DNA of 64,000 nt from Thermoactinospora rubra. GTDB lineage: Bacteria; Actinomycetota; Actinomycetes; Streptosporangiales; Streptosporangiaceae. Positions 41,379-51,023 of this stretch are shown one piece after another (within the stretch, counting starts at the first letter, position 1; each line of letters opens with the position of its first letter). The stretch covers positions 1 to 64,000 of the forward strand of contig NZ_MSZZ01000025.1 in the NCBI RefSeq assembly GCF_002093975.1. Reading direction: 5' to 3'. The notes beneath the pieces were generated by a model. The model worked only from the letters and a program-made list of their open reading frames with translations, searched no databases and was not told the origin of the DNA. Both the position numbers and the translations under genes were made by a program.

Positions 41379-43535
41379 ATGACGCAGACGCAGACCTTGA
41401 CCGAGCGGGGCGTGGGCGCCAGCGCGCTGCGGCCCGACGCCACGCTCAAGGTGACCGGCGAGTTCGCCTACGCCTCGGACCTGTGGCTCGACGGCATGGT
41501 CTGGGGGGTGACGCTGCGCAGCCCGCACCCGTCGGCGTGGATCCGCTCCGTCGACGTCGGCCCCGCGCTGCGGATGCCCGGCGTGTTCGCCGCCTTGACC
41601 CACGAGGACGTGCCCGGCGAGAAGTACTACGGCCTGGACGTCAGGGACCAGCCCGTCCTCGCCGTCGACGAGGTCAACTACCAGGGTGAGCCGGTGGCGC
41701 TGGTGGCCGCCGACCACCCCGAGACCGCGCGGCGCGCGGCGGCGGCGATCGTCGTGGAGTACGAGCCGCGCGAGGCCGTGACCGATCCGCGCAGGGCCAC
41801 GCGGATCGTGCGCCGCCAGCCGGTGCGGGTGGGCTCGGTGTTCGAGGCCGACGTGGTGGTCCGGGGCGAGTACGAGGTCGGCATGCAGGACCAGGCGCCG
41901 CTGGGCCCGGAGGCGGGGCTGGCCGTGCCCGCGGAGGACGGCGGCGTGGACCTCTACATCGCCACCCAGTGGCTGCACGTGGACCGTGACCAGCTCGCGC
42001 CGTGCCTGAACCTGCCTCCGGAGAAGGTACGGCTGACGCTGTCGGGGGTGGGCGGCGCGTTCGGGGCGCGGGAGGACCTGTCGATGCAGGTCCACGCCTG
42101 CATGCTGGCGCTGCGGCTGAACCGCCCGGTCAAGATGGTCTACAACCGGCAGGAGTCGTTCTTCGGGCACGTCCACCGGCATCCGGCCCGCATGCGGTAC
42201 GAGCACGGCGCCACCCGCGACGGCAAGCTGGTCTACGTCAAGGCCGACATCCTGCTGGACGGCGGCGCGTACTGCTCCTCCACCCCGGCGGTCGTCGCCA
42301 ACGCCGCCTCGCTCGGCGTGGGGCCGTACGAGGTGCCCAACGTCGACGTGGTCGCGACCGGCGTGTACACCAACAACCCGCCGTGCGGGGCGATGCGCGG
42401 GTTCGGCGCGGTGCAGGCGTGCTTCGCCTACGAGTCGCAGATGGACAAGCTGGCCGCCGCGTGCGGCCTGTCGCCGCTGGAGATCCGCCGCCGCAACGCC
42501 GTCTCGCAGGGCTCCCGCCTGGCGACCGGCCAGGTGATCGACTCCCCGGCGCCGCTGGCCGAGATGCTGGAGCGGCTGGCGGCCTTCCCGATGCCCGGGC
42601 CGTCGGACGGCGACCTGCTGTCGCTGCCCGGCGGCGTGTCGCAGACCACCCACGGCGAGGGCGTACGGCGGGGCATCGGCTACGGCGTGGGCATCAAGAA
42701 CATCTGCTACTCGGAGGGCTTCGACGACTACTCCACGGCCCGGGTGCGCGTGGAGCTCGTCGGCGGCGAGCCGCACGCCACCGTGCACACCGCGGCGGCC
42801 GAGGTGGGCCAGGGCCTGGTCACCGTCCAGGCCCAGATCGCGCGGACCGAGCTCGGCATCGACAACGTCACGGTGGCCACCGCCGACACCGGCGTGGGCT
42901 CCGCGGGCTCCTCATCGGCCTCACGCCAGTCGTACATGACCGGCGGCGCGGTCAAGGCGGCCTGCGAGGCCGTGCGGGCCCGCTTCCAGGGGCTGCCGCC
43001 GGTGGAGGCCCTGGAGAAGTTCGGGCCGATCGAGGAGACCCGCGAGTTCCACCACCGGCCGACCGTGCCGCTGGATCCCGAGACCGGCCAGGGCGACTCG
43101 CACACCCAGCTCGCGCTGTGCGTGCACCGGGCGGTGGTGGACGTGGACGTCGAGCTGGGGCTGGTGAAGGTGGTGGCGCTGGACGCGGTGCAGGACGTGG
43201 GCAAGGCGCTCAACCCGATGGCGCTGGAGGGGCAGATCCACGGCGGCTCGGCGCAGGGGCTCGGGCTGGCGCTGATGGAGGAGATCCAGGTGCGGGACGG
43301 GCGGGTGCTCAACCCGTCGTTCACCGACTACCTGATCCCCACCATCCTCGACATGCCGCCCATGCGCCAGCAGATCCTGGAGTTCCCCGACCCCAACGCC
43401 CCGTACGGCCTGCGCGGCGCCGGCGAGCCCCCTACTCTGTCGTCCACGCCCGCCATCGTGGCGGCCGTCCGCGACGCGACCGGGCTGCCGCTGAGCCGCG
43501 TCCCCGTGCGCCCCGAGGACATCGCGCTTCGATAG
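41379..43535 (+). CDS. xanthine dehydrogenase-family molybdenum-binding subunit
   Basis: 718 residues. N-terminal aldehyde oxidase/xanthine dehydrogenase a/b hammerhead (1-115) and the Mo-molybdopterin domains (GGAFGAREDLSMQVHACMLAL, CGAMRGFGAVQACFAYESQMD, GLRGAGEPPTLSSTPAIVAAV with the catalytic Glu near the end). Closest in feel to bacterial XdhB/PucD. The [2Fe-2S] and FAD subunits needed for activity are not in the window, so partners must be encoded elsewhere. No clear ribosome site. Confidence 0.9.
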   Translation: MTQTQTLTERGVGASALRPDATLKVTGEFAYASDLWLDGMVWGVTLRSPHPSAWIRSVDVGPALRMPGVFAALTHEDVPGEKYYGLDVRDQPVLAVDEVNYQGEPVALVAADHPETARRAAAAIVVEYEPREAVTDPRRATRIVRRQPVRVGSVFEADVVVRGEYEVGMQDQAPLGPEAGLAVPAEDGGVDLYIATQWLHVDRDQLAPCLNLPPEKVRLTLSGVGGAFGAREDLSMQVHACMLALRLNRPVKMVYNRQESFFGHVHRHPARMRYEHGATRDGKLVYVKADILLDGGAYCSSTPAVVANAASLGVGPYEVPNVDVVATGVYTNNPPCGAMRGFGAVQACFAYESQMDKLAAACGLSPLEIRRRNAVSQGSRLATGQVIDSPAPLAEMLERLAAFPMPGPSDGDLLSLPGGVSQTTHGEGVRRGIGYGVGIKNICYSEGFDDYSTARVRVELVGGEPHATVHTAAAEVGQGLVTVQAQIARTELGIDNVTVATADTGVGSAGSSSASRQSYMTGGAVKAACEAVRARFQGLPPVEALEKFGPIEETREFHHRPTVPLDPETGQGDSHTQLALCVHRAVVDVDVELGLVKVVALDAVQDVGKALNPMALEGQIHGGSAQGLGLALMEEIQVRDGRVLNPSFTDYLIPTILDMPPMRQQILEFPDPNAPYGLRGAGEPPTLSSTPAIVAAVRDATGLPLSRVPVRPEDIALR

Positions 43536-43546
43536 ATTGACGCGGT

Positions 43547-43780
43547 ATGAGCAACATTGCTGACGAGGCCAGGGAAGAGTTCGCCCGCTTCGACACCGAC
43601 GGGGACGGCCTCATCACGGCCGCCGAGATCCGGCAGGTGAACGAGGCCCTGGGGACCAAGGGCCTGTCCGACGCGGAGATCGAGGAGATGATCAAGGCGG
43701 CGGACCGGGACGGGGACGGCAGGATCCAGCTGGAGGAGTTCGTGGCCCTGGTCGGCGGGGGTCGTCACGAGAAGCGCTGA
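43547..43780 (+). CDS. two-EF-hand calmodulin-like protein
   Basis: 77 residues with two complete EF-hand loops, DTDGDGLITAAE and DRDGDGRIQLEE, both with canonical ligands at positions 1, 3, 5 and 12. This is one calmodulin lobe, as in the small Ca2+ sensors of Streptomyces. Cytoplasmic, no signal peptide. It starts 11 bp after the molybdenum subunit gene. Confidence 0.92.
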   Translation: MSNIADEAREEFARFDTDGDGLITAAEIRQVNEALGTKGLSDAEIEEMIKAADRDGDGRIQLEEFVALVGGGRHEKR

Positions 43781-43905
43781 CCCGCGGTCCGTGCCCCGCC
43801 CGGGGCACGGACACCGCCTCGCCGCCTGTGACCGCCCGGCCGTTTCCATGACACGATCACTCTGACACCGCCGCTCAGGAAGCGCCGAGGCGAAGGGAGA
43901 CCGCG

Positions 43906-44364
43906 ATGCGGAACAGGAAGCTGGCCGAGCTCGACGTCCTGGTCGGCGCCTGGGAGATGCGCGCGATGATCGAGGGCCACACCGTGGCCTCCGGCCGGGT
44001 CGTCTACGAGTGGGCGGAGGGCGGCTCGTTCCTCCTGCAGCGGTCCGAGGGCGGCCCCGACCCGTCCGCGCCGGAGGCCTGGCACGCCCACTCCCCCTTC
44101 CCGACCGTGACCATGACCGGCCTGGACGATCTCACGCAGACCTTCACCGTCCTGTACGCCGACGCTCGCGACGTCTTCCGCGTCTACCAGATGACCTTCG
44201 ACGGCGGCGTCATGCGCATGTGGCGCGACGCGCCCGGCTTCTCCCAGCGCTTCACCGCCCGGCTCGGCGAGGACGGCAAGTCGCTCGTGGGCTACTGGGA
44301 GCGGTCGGAGGACGGGCGGGAGTGGTTGCGCGACTTCGACGTCGTCTACGCCAAGACCGGCTAG
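43906..44364 (+). CDS. DUF1579-like lipocalin-fold protein
   Basis: 152 residues with a repeated beta-strand pattern (LDVLVGAWEMRAMIEGHTVASGRVVYEWAEGGSFLLQRSE...FRVYQMTFDGGVMRMWRDAPGFSQRFTARL), as in DUF1579-type or calycin-like barrel proteins that follow ligands or salts. No signal peptide, and no catalytic motif seen. GAGA ribosome site upstream. Function unknown. Confidence 0.75.
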   Translation: MRNRKLAELDVLVGAWEMRAMIEGHTVASGRVVYEWAEGGSFLLQRSEGGPDPSAPEAWHAHSPFPTVTMTGLDDLTQTFTVLYADARDVFRVYQMTFDGGVMRMWRDAPGFSQRFTARLGEDGKSLVGYWERSEDGREWLRDFDVVYAKTG

Positions 44365-44369
44365 CCGGT

Positions 44370-45197
44370 TCAGTAGTCGCCGCTGTCGCAGGCGATGCCG
44401 TTGTTGTTCTTGTCGGGGTAGTGGGAGTACTCCGGATGCCGTCCCCTGGTGTACGGCCCGCCGTACCCCTGCTTGACGGCCTCCTGGCAGCTGGGGAACA
44501 GCGGGTCGGCCGTGGCGCGCGGCGAGAGGGTCGCCGCCGGCTCGGTGGCGCCCGGGGTGACGGGGGTGAGCGCGGTGCTGCCGGGCGTGGTGGCCTGACC
44601 CGTCGGAGTGGTGGGGGCGGGAGATGCCGTGCCGCCCGAGCCGAGCAGCATCGCGGCCAGGCTCTCGGCCTGCTCCTTGGTGAACCCGGCGATGACCAGG
44701 CTGTCGCCGCTCATCCGCTCTCTGACCACGGGAGCGGCCACGACCGACAGCCGGTGGACGACGGCGAGCCGTCCCTCGCCGGCCGCGAGCTCGTCGATCA
44801 GGTCGGCCATCTTGTCCTGGTTCTCCGAGGAGAAGGCGAAGCGCAGGGCGTAGGCGCCGCCCTTGGCCGGCACCGCCTGGATGCGCTGGACCGAGCTGAC
44901 CGTGATGCCCGGATCGAGGAAGTAGCACCACCTGCGGTCGAGGTCGAGCGCGGCCGGCTCGTTCGGGCAGGGGGCGGGCTTGGTGTCGCGGACGGGCGCG
45001 AAGTGGACGGACTCGGCCAGCCGGACGGGCGGCTTGCCGCCGAACAGCGGGCTGTCGGGGTTGCGGGTCATGACGACCGCCACGGTGCCCAGGACGCCCG
45101 CCGTGACGATCACGATGAGGAGCGAGGCGATCAGGACGATGGTGGTGAACCTGCTCGCCCTCGGCTGCTCGACCACGGCAGGCGGCTCATTCTCCAT
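44370..45197 (-). CDS. membrane-anchored protein with C-terminal excalibur calcium-binding domain
   Basis: 275 residues: short cytoplasmic tail, one membrane helix (TTIVLIASLLIVIVTAGVLGTVAVVM), an extracellular alpha/beta domain resembling the SecD P1/insertion type (GITVSSVQRIQAVPAKGGAYALRFAFSSENQDKMADLIDEL), a Thr/Pro-rich linker, and an excalibur domain with DKNNNGIACD and flanking Cys. The first part suggests a SecDF-like fold outside the membrane. ATG at 45197; 45209 is also in frame. Confidence 0.75.
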   Translation of the reverse strand: MENEPPAVVEQPRASRFTTIVLIASLLIVIVTAGVLGTVAVVMTRNPDSPLFGGKPPVRLAESVHFAPVRDTKPAPCPNEPAALDLDRRWCYFLDPGITVSSVQRIQAVPAKGGAYALRFAFSSENQDKMADLIDELAAGEGRLAVVHRLSVVAAPVVRERMSGDSLVIAGFTKEQAESLAAMLLGSGGTASPAPTTPTGQATTPGSTALTPVTPGATEPAATLSPRATADPLFPSCQEAVKQGYGGPYTRGRHPEYSHYPDKNNNGIACDSGDY

Positions 45198-45335
45198 CGG
45201 CGGTCCCATCGGTCTTGACGGTTGCGACGAGAGCCTACCGATGACGATCGAAACCACGGTAATCGCTACAGGCCGTAAAGAACAGCAGTCGGAAAGTGCC
45301 AGATTGTCGGCAATGTTCCGCTGGAGACTGCTGGT

Positions 45336-46451
45336 ATGAAGGTCGGAGTTCCACGCGAGGTCAAAAACCACGAATACCGGGTGGCCCTCACCCCCGCGGG
45401 CGCCCACGAGCTGGTACGGCACGGCCATCAGGTCTTCGTCGAGAAGGACGCCGGGACCGGGTCGTCCATTCCCGACACCTACTTCGAGCAGGCCGGAGCC
45501 GTCATCCTGGACAGCGCCGACGAGGTCTGGGCCGAGGGCGACCTGATCCTCAAGGTCAAGGAGCCGGTGGCCGAAGAGTACCACCGGATGCGCAAGGGCC
45601 AGGTCCTGTTCACCTACCTGCACCTGGCCGCCTCCCGCGAGTGCACCAAGGCCATGCTCGACGCGGGCGTCACCGGCATCGCCTACGAGACGGTCCAGAC
45701 CCCCGACGGGCGGCTGCCGCTGCTCGCGCCCATGTCGGAGGTGGCCGGACGGCTTGCGCCGCAGGTGGGCGCCTACCACCTGATGCGGTCGGGCGGCGGC
45801 AGGGGCGTGCTGATGGGCGGCGTGTCCGGCGTGCGCGCGGCCAACGTCGTCGTCATCGGGGCGGGCGTGTCGGGCATGAACGCCGCCGCCATCGCGCTCG
45901 GCATGCAGGCCGAGGTGATCCTGCTGGACCGCAACATCGACAAGCTGCGCCAGGCCGACGTCATCTACCAGGGCCACTGCCAGACGGTCGCGTCCAACGC
46001 CCTGGAGATCGAGAAGGCGGTGCTGGAGGCCGACCTGGTCATCGGGGCGGTGCTGGTGCCCGGCGCGAAGGCGCCGACGCTGGTGTCCAACGAGCTGGTG
46101 AGCCGGATGAAGCCGGGCTCGGTGCTGGTGGACGTCTCGATCGACCAGGGCGGCTGCTTCGAGGACTCCCGGCCCACCACGCACGCCGACCCCACCTACC
46201 AGGTGCACGAGTCGCTCTTCTACTGCGTGGCCAACATGCCGGGCGCCGTCCCGCACACCTCCACCTACGCGCTGACCAACGTCACCCTGCCCTACGCCCT
46301 GGCCATCGCCCAGCACGGCTGGCAGCAGGCGCTGCGCAACGACCCGGCGCTCGCGCTGGGCCTGAGCACCCACGAGGGGCACCTGACCAGCGAGCCCGTC
46401 GCGCAGGCCCACGGGCTGGACTGGGTGCCCCTGGCGGACGTCCTGCGCTGA
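45336..46451 (+). CDS. ald: alanine dehydrogenase
   Basis: 371 residues, family length. Catalytic Lys in LKVKEP and His in YLHLAA, Rossmann motif [10 protein letters not shown] with NAD-binding Asp in LLDRN, and [22 protein letters not shown]. It interconverts alanine and pyruvate/ammonia with NAD. The upstream 120 bp are AT-richer than the neighbourhood, with no clear operator noted. Its stop faces the DUF3105 stop 3 bp away. Confidence 0.96.
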   Translation: MKVGVPREVKNHEYRVALTPAGAHELVRHGHQVFVEKDAGTGSSIPDTYFEQAGAVILDSADEVWAEGDLILKVKEPVAEEYHRMRKGQVLFTYLHLAASRECTKAMLDAGVTGIAYETVQTPDGRLPLLAPMSEVAGRLAPQVGAYHLMRSGGGRGVLMGGVSGVRAANVVVIGAGVSGMNAAAIALGMQAEVILLDRNIDKLRQADVIYQGHCQTVASNALEIEKAVLEADLVIGAVLVPGAKAPTLVSNELVSRMKPGSVLVDVSIDQGGCFEDSRPTTHADPTYQVHESLFYCVANMPGAVPHTSTYALTNVTLPYALAIAQHGWQQALRNDPALALGLSTHEGHLTSEPVAQAHGLDWVPLADVLR

Positions 46452-46453
46452 CG

Positions 46454-47155
46454 CTAGCGGGAGGCGGTCGGGGAGGGCGTCGGCGTCGGGGTCGACTGCT
46501 GGGCCGGCTTGGGCGGCAGCGGCTGCTGGTCCTTGGTCGTCGTGATCGAGTTCTCCCCGCCGCAGGTGGCGCCGAACTCGGGCGTCGTCTTGGGGTTGTT
46601 CTGGTACTCCTTGACGAACGCCGGCAGCCGCGGGTCCGCGGGGTCGGTGAGCTTGAGCTGGTGGTTCCAGGAGGAGACCACGATCGGCGCGGGCAGCCCC
46701 TCGTACGGGCTCATCAGCATGAACTCGGGGTCGCCGGTGGTGGAGGCGACCTCCTTGAGCTTGGCCACCTTGTCCTGGGGCAGGTTCGGCTGGTAGGTGA
46801 TCCAGACGGCGCCGTGCTCCAGGGAGTGGACGGCGTGCTCGTTGTGGATGGGCTTGTCGTAGATGGCGCAGCGCTGCCAGTAGCCGTTGTGCTCGCCGCC
46901 CATCGGCGGGGTCTCCTTGTAGGCGACCGGATCCCAGGTGTGCTCGTTGGCCTGGTAGCTGGCCGAGGTGGCGGCGGCCAGCGACGTCGCCTGGTTCTGC
47001 CTGACGAGGTAGACGGCGACCAGGCCGACCAGCACGACGAGGACGAGCCCGCCCGCGCCCCAGATCAGCATCGCGGTGCGACGTTCCCTGCGCTTCTGCT
47101 CCGCGCGGATCTTGGCCAGGTGCTCCCGCCGCGCCTGGGCCTTCTCCTTGGTCAT
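46454..47155 (-). CDS. DUF3105 family membrane-anchored protein
   Basis: 233 residues. Highly charged N-terminal tail ([24 protein letters not shown]), one helix ([24 protein letters not shown]), then the DUF3105 domain outside the membrane ([41 protein letters not shown]) with several His and two Cys. The His-rich pattern suggests metal or heme handling, but the family is uncharacterised. Good GGAGG before ATG 47155. Divergent from DUF305. Confidence 0.88.
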   Translation of the reverse strand: MTKEKAQARREHLAKIRAEQKRRERRTAMLIWGAGGLVLVVLVGLVAVYLVRQNQATSLAAATSASYQANEHTWDPVAYKETPPMGGEHNGYWQRCAIYDKPIHNEHAVHSLEHGAVWITYQPNLPQDKVAKLKEVASTTGDPEFMLMSPYEGLPAPIVVSSWNHQLKLTDPADPRLPAFVKEYQNNPKTTPEFGATCGGENSITTTKDQQPLPPKPAQQSTPTPTPSPTASR

Positions 47156-47256
47156 CGTTCCTCCATGGCGTGCCAACTGCGGGGCCACCCTATGCCCTTG
47201 GGGCGTATCAGGAGAATAAGGGTCTTTGACCTGTGGATCGGTACGCTGGACTCACC

Positions 47257-47871
47257 ATGCAGAAGAAGCCCTTCTTGATCGCCGCGGCCGTGGCCGTGCT
47301 GCTGGCCGCCGCCGCTCTGCTGGTGTTCGGCAGGAGCGGGCCGCCCTCCGACGCCTCGCCCGAGGCTGGGTTCGCCCGTGACATGGCCGTCCATCACGCG
47401 CAGGCGGTCGAGATGTCCTTCCTCGTCTACGACCGTAGCACCTCCCCCGAGGTGCGCACCCTGGCCTTCGACATCATCAACACCCAGGCCGCGCAGCGCG
47501 GGATGTTCATGGGCTGGCTCCAGCAGTGGGGGCTGCGGCAGGCCGGCGACCGCCCGCCCATGGCCTGGATGGTCGGTCACGGCCACGGCGGCACCGAGCA
47601 GCGCCCCGACGCGATGCCGGGCATGGCCACCAAGCAAGAGCTCGACCGGCTCAGGTCGCTGAAGGGCAGGGACGCCGAGATCCTCTTCCTCCAGCTCATG
47701 ATCCGCCACCACCAGGGCGGCGTGAAGATGGCCGAGGCCGCCCTCAAGCTGGCCGAGCGCCCGGAGGTGGTGACCATGGCCAGGCAGATCGTCACCGGCC
47801 AGAGCGGCGAGATCACGCTCATGACCGACTACCTCAAGCAGCGCGGCGCCCAGCCCCTGCCGGGCTCGTGA
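47257..47871 (+). CDS. DUF305 family protein
   Basis: 204 residues. N-terminal signal anchor ([19 protein letters not shown]), then the ferritin-like four-helix DUF305 domain with paired His/Met ([20 protein letters not shown] and [17 protein letters not shown]). These motifs probably bind copper outside the cell. Divergently paired with DUF3105, a recurrent neighbour in actinomycetes. Its stop overlaps the oxidoreductase start (GTGA). Confidence 0.88.
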   Translation: MQKKPFLIAAAVAVLLAAAALLVFGRSGPPSDASPEAGFARDMAVHHAQAVEMSFLVYDRSTSPEVRTLAFDIINTQAAQRGMFMGWLQQWGLRQAGDRPPMAWMVGHGHGGTEQRPDAMPGMATKQELDRLRSLKGRDAEILFLQLMIRHHQGGVKMAEAALKLAERPEVVTMARQIVTGQSGEITLMTDYLKQRGAQPLPGS

Positions 47872-49298
47872 GCGACTACGACGCCGCCGTCGTCGGCTCC
47901 GGCCCCAACGGGCTTGTGGCCGCGGTGCTGCTGGCCAGGGCCGGGCGGCGGGTGCTGCTGGTGGAGCAGGCCGACGCCTTCGGCGGCGGGCTGCGCAGCG
48001 CGGAGCTCACCCTTCCCGGCCGCGTCCACGACCTGTGCGCCACCGTCATGGCCATGACCGCCCTCTCGCCCGCCTTCCGCGAGCTCGGGCTGGGGGTGGA
48101 GCCGGCCTGTCCGGAGATCCCCGCGGCGCACCCGCTGGACGACCGGCCCGCCGTGCTCGTCCACCGCGACCCCGGCGAGACGGCCGAACGGCTGGGCCCC
48201 GACGCGGGCGCCTGGCGGGCCACGGTCGGCGCGACCGCGAGCGGCGGGCTGCCGCTGCTGGACATGCTGCTGTCGCCGCTCGGGGTCCCCGGCGCGGGGC
48301 CGGGCCGCTTCCGCCCGCACCTGTCCGCGCCGCTGCGGGCCGCCCTGTTCGGCAGGTACGGCATGCTGCCGGCGACCACGCTGGCCAGGACGCGGTTCCG
48401 CACCGTGGAGGGGCGTGCCGTGCTGGCCGGGATGGCGGCGCACTCGATCGTCGACCTGCGGCTGCCGATGACGGCCGGCTACGGCCTGATGCTGGCGGCC
48501 ACCGCGCACCTGACGGGCTGGCCGCTGGTGCGGGGCGGCTCGCAGCGGCTGGCCGACGCCCTGGTCGCCGAGCTGCTGCGGCTGGGCGGCGAGGCGGTGA
48601 CCGGGCACCGGGTGACCACGGTGAAGGAGCTCGACGCGGACACGATCGTGCTGGACGCGGCGCCGTGGCAGTTCGCGGCGGACTTCCCGGCCGGCTACGT
48701 GCGGCGCCTGCGTGCCTTCCGGCGCGGGCCCGGGGTGTTCAAGCTGGACTGGGCGCTGGACGGGCCGGTGCCGTGGCGCGACCCGGCGGTGGCCCGCGCC
48801 GGGACCGTTCACGTGGGCGGGACGCTGGAGGAGGTCGCGCTCAGCGAGGCGGAGATGTTCGCCGGCCGCCACTCCCCCCGGCCGTTCGTCCTGCTCGTCC
48901 AGCCGTACGCCGCCGACCCCACACGCGGCGGGCACACGCTGTGGGGGTACTGCCACGTGCCCAACGGGTCGGCGGTGGACATGACCGAGGCGGTGGAGGC
49001 GCAGATCGAGCGCTTCGCGCCGGGCTTCCGCGACCGGGTGCTGGCCCGGCACGCGATGACGACGGCCGACCTGGAGCGCCGCAACCCCAACTACGCCGGC
49101 GGGGACATCGCGGGCGGGCTGTCCACCCTGGGGCAGTTCCTCAAGCGCCCGGTGTGGTCGCTCAACCCCTGGCGCACGCCGCTGCCGAACGTGTTCCTGT
49201 GCTCGTCGTCCACGCCGCCGGGGGCCGGGGTGCACGGCATGGGCGGCTGGCACGCCGCCCGCCTGGCCCTGGCGGCGGACTCCCGCCGAAGCGGGTGA
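47868..49298 (+). CDS. FAD-dependent oxidoreductase (phytoene-desaturase-like)
   Basis: 476 residues. FAD-binding GSGPNGLVAAVLLARAGRRVLLVEQADAFGGG at the N-terminus and a C-terminal PGAGVHGMGGWHAARLAL that closes the flavin site. It belongs to the CrtI-like amine oxidase/desaturase superfamily. No carotenoid genes are nearby, so a carotenoid role is not supported. GTG start overlaps the DUF305 stop. Confidence 0.88.
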   Translation: MSDYDAAVVGSGPNGLVAAVLLARAGRRVLLVEQADAFGGGLRSAELTLPGRVHDLCATVMAMTALSPAFRELGLGVEPACPEIPAAHPLDDRPAVLVHRDPGETAERLGPDAGAWRATVGATASGGLPLLDMLLSPLGVPGAGPGRFRPHLSAPLRAALFGRYGMLPATTLARTRFRTVEGRAVLAGMAAHSIVDLRLPMTAGYGLMLAATAHLTGWPLVRGGSQRLADALVAELLRLGGEAVTGHRVTTVKELDADTIVLDAAPWQFAADFPAGYVRRLRAFRRGPGVFKLDWALDGPVPWRDPAVARAGTVHVGGTLEEVALSEAEMFAGRHSPRPFVLLVQPYAADPTRGGHTLWGYCHVPNGSAVDMTEAVEAQIERFAPGFRDRVLARHAMTTADLERRNPNYAGGDIAGGLSTLGQFLKRPVWSLNPWRTPLPNVFLCSSSTPPGAGVHGMGGWHAARLALAADSRRSG

Positions 49299-49302
49299 CC
49301 GG

Positions 49303-50373
49303 TCACGGCGAGACGCCGCGCAGCTCCTCGCGGACGGCGGCCGCGAAGGCGTCGACGTCCTCCTCGGTGGTGTCCCACGCGCACATCCACCGCACCTCGC
49401 CCGTCACCTCGTCCCAGGTGTAGAAGGGGAACCGCTTCTGCAGGCGGGCGGTGACGTCCGGCGGCAGCACCGCGAACACGCCGTTGGCCTCGACCGCGCG
49501 GGTCACCCGCACCCCCGGCACGTCGGCGACCGCGGCGGCCAGGCGGCGGGCCATGGCGTTGGCGTGCCGGGCGTTGCGCAGCCACAGGTCGCCCTCCAGC
49601 AGCGCCTCGAACTGCGCCGACACGAACCGCATCTTGGAGGCCAGCTGCATGAGCGTCTTGCGGACGTACTCGACGCCCCGCGCCGCCTCGGGGTTGAGCA
49701 CGACGACGGCCTCGCCGTACATGAGCCCCAGCTTCGTCCCGCCGAAGGACACCACGTCCACCCCCGCGTCCGTGGTGAGCGCCCGCAGCGGCACGTCCAG
49801 GGCCGCGGCGGCGTTGCACAGCCGCGCCCCGTCGAGGTGGACGAGCATGCCCAGCGAGTGGGCGTGGTCGCAGACCGCCCTGGTCTCCTCGGGGGTGTAG
49901 ACGGTGCCCAGCTCGGTGGTGTTGGAGATGGACACCACGCGCGGCTGGGCCCGGTGGACGTCGCCGAAGCCCCACGCCTGGAGGTCGACGAGCGAGGGGG
50001 TGAGCTTGCCGTCGGGCGTGGGGACGGTGCGCAGCTTGATGCCGCCGGCCACCTCGGGCGCGCCGCCCTCGTCGGTGTTGACGTGGGCGGTCTCGGCGCA
50101 GACGACCGCCTCCCAGGGCGCGGTCATCGAGCGCAGCGAGACGACGTTGGCGGCGGTGCCGTTGAAGACCGGGTAGGCGAGCGCGTCGGGGCCGAAGTGC
50201 CGCCGGAAGACGTCCTGGAGCGCCTGGGTGTAGACGTCCTCGCCGTAGGGGCTCTGGTGGCCGCCGTTGGCGCGGACGATCGCCTCCAGGATCTCCGGGT
50301 GGACTCCGGCGTAGTTGTCGCTGGCCAGGCCCTTGTGGGCGGGGTCGTGACGCGGAATCGTCGAGGGGGTCAC
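49303..50373 (-). CDS. threonine aldolase-like PLP enzyme (beta-eliminating lyase family)
   Basis: 356 residues, fold-type I. PLP lysine in VVSFGGTKLGLMYGEAVV, cofactor Asp in MLVHLDGARLCNAA, and N-terminal LASDNYAGVHPEILEAI. It matches low-specificity L-threonine aldolases, which cleave threonine or similar beta-hydroxy amino acids to glycine and an aldehyde. Last gene of a three-gene operon; the GTG at 50373 overlaps the SDR stop by 4 bp. Confidence 0.9.
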   Translation of the reverse strand: MTPSTIPRHDPAHKGLASDNYAGVHPEILEAIVRANGGHQSPYGEDVYTQALQDVFRRHFGPDALAYPVFNGTAANVVSLRSMTAPWEAVVCAETAHVNTDEGGAPEVAGGIKLRTVPTPDGKLTPSLVDLQAWGFGDVHRAQPRVVSISNTTELGTVYTPEETRAVCDHAHSLGMLVHLDGARLCNAAAALDVPLRALTTDAGVDVVSFGGTKLGLMYGEAVVVLNPEAARGVEYVRKTLMQLASKMRFVSAQFEALLEGDLWLRNARHANAMARRLAAAVADVPGVRVTRAVEANGVFAVLPPDVTARLQKRFPFYTWDEVTGEVRWMCAWDTTEEDVDAFAAAVREELRGVSP

Positions 50374-51023
50374 TGCGTGAGGTCCAATCGGGTGCCGTTG
50401 ATCTGGCCGGCGGGCCGGTCGAACAGCCCGGCGACGGCGGCGGCCAGGTCGTCGACGTGGGTGTAGCCGGGGAAGGCCGCGTCGGGCTTGGCGGCCTTCA
50501 TCTGGTCGTTCACCAGCGCCTTGACGACCAGGACGGTCGCCGCGCCGCCGGTGTCCTTCAGCGCGTCGGCCAGCGACAGCGTCCACGCCTCGGCGGCGGC
50601 CTTGGCGGCGGCGTAGCAGGCGCCGCCGGCGGTGGGCCGCTCGGCGGCCTTGGCGCTGACGATGGCGAAGCGGCCGTTGCCGCTCTTGCGCAGCAGCGGC
50701 TCGAAGGCCAGCGTGACGTGCTGGAGCGTGCGGATCAGCAGGTCGTGCAGGAAGTCCCAGTCGGCCAGGTCCGTCTCGGCGAAGCTCTTGCTCCCGCGCC
50801 AGCCGCCGACGAGGTGGACCAGGCCGTCGAGGCGGCCGTGCTCGGCCTCGATCTGCTGGGCGAGCCGCTGGACGGCGGCGCGGTCCAGCAGGTCGACGGC
50901 GATCACGCCGTTCTCGTCGGAGGCGGTCCGGTCGACGGCGATCACCGTGTGGCCGTCCTGCCGGAAACGCCGGGCGACCGCCTGGCCGGTCGGCCCGCCC
51001 CCACCCGTGATCAGGATGATCAT
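50370..51023 (-). CDS. short-chain dehydrogenase/reductase
   Basis: 217 residues. TGGGGPTGQAVARRF nucleotide motif, GLVHLVGGW in place of NNAG, catalytic Ser in FAIVSAKAAE, and YAAAKAAAEAW as the YxxxK. Short for a classical SDR. ATG overlaps the stop of the DUF6421 gene (ATGA), so the three are tightly coupled. Substrate unknown; an aldehyde or ketone related to the aldolase product is a guess. Confidence 0.9.
   Translation of the reverse strand: MIILITGGGGPTGQAVARRFRQDGHTVIAVDRTASDENGVIAVDLLDRAAVQRLAQQIEAEHGRLDGLVHLVGGWRGSKSFAETDLADWDFLHDLLIRTLQHVTLAFEPLLRKSGNGRFAIVSAKAAERPTAGGACYAAAKAAAEAWTLSLADALKDTGGAATVLVVKALVNDQMKAAKPDAAFPGYTHVDDLAAAVAGLFDRPAGQINGTRLDLTQ

Noticed and set aside
47868-49298. 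Carotenoid biosynthesis cluster
   Set aside because: Only a CrtI-like oxidoreductase is present; no phytoene synthase, cyclase or GGPP synthase lies nearby.
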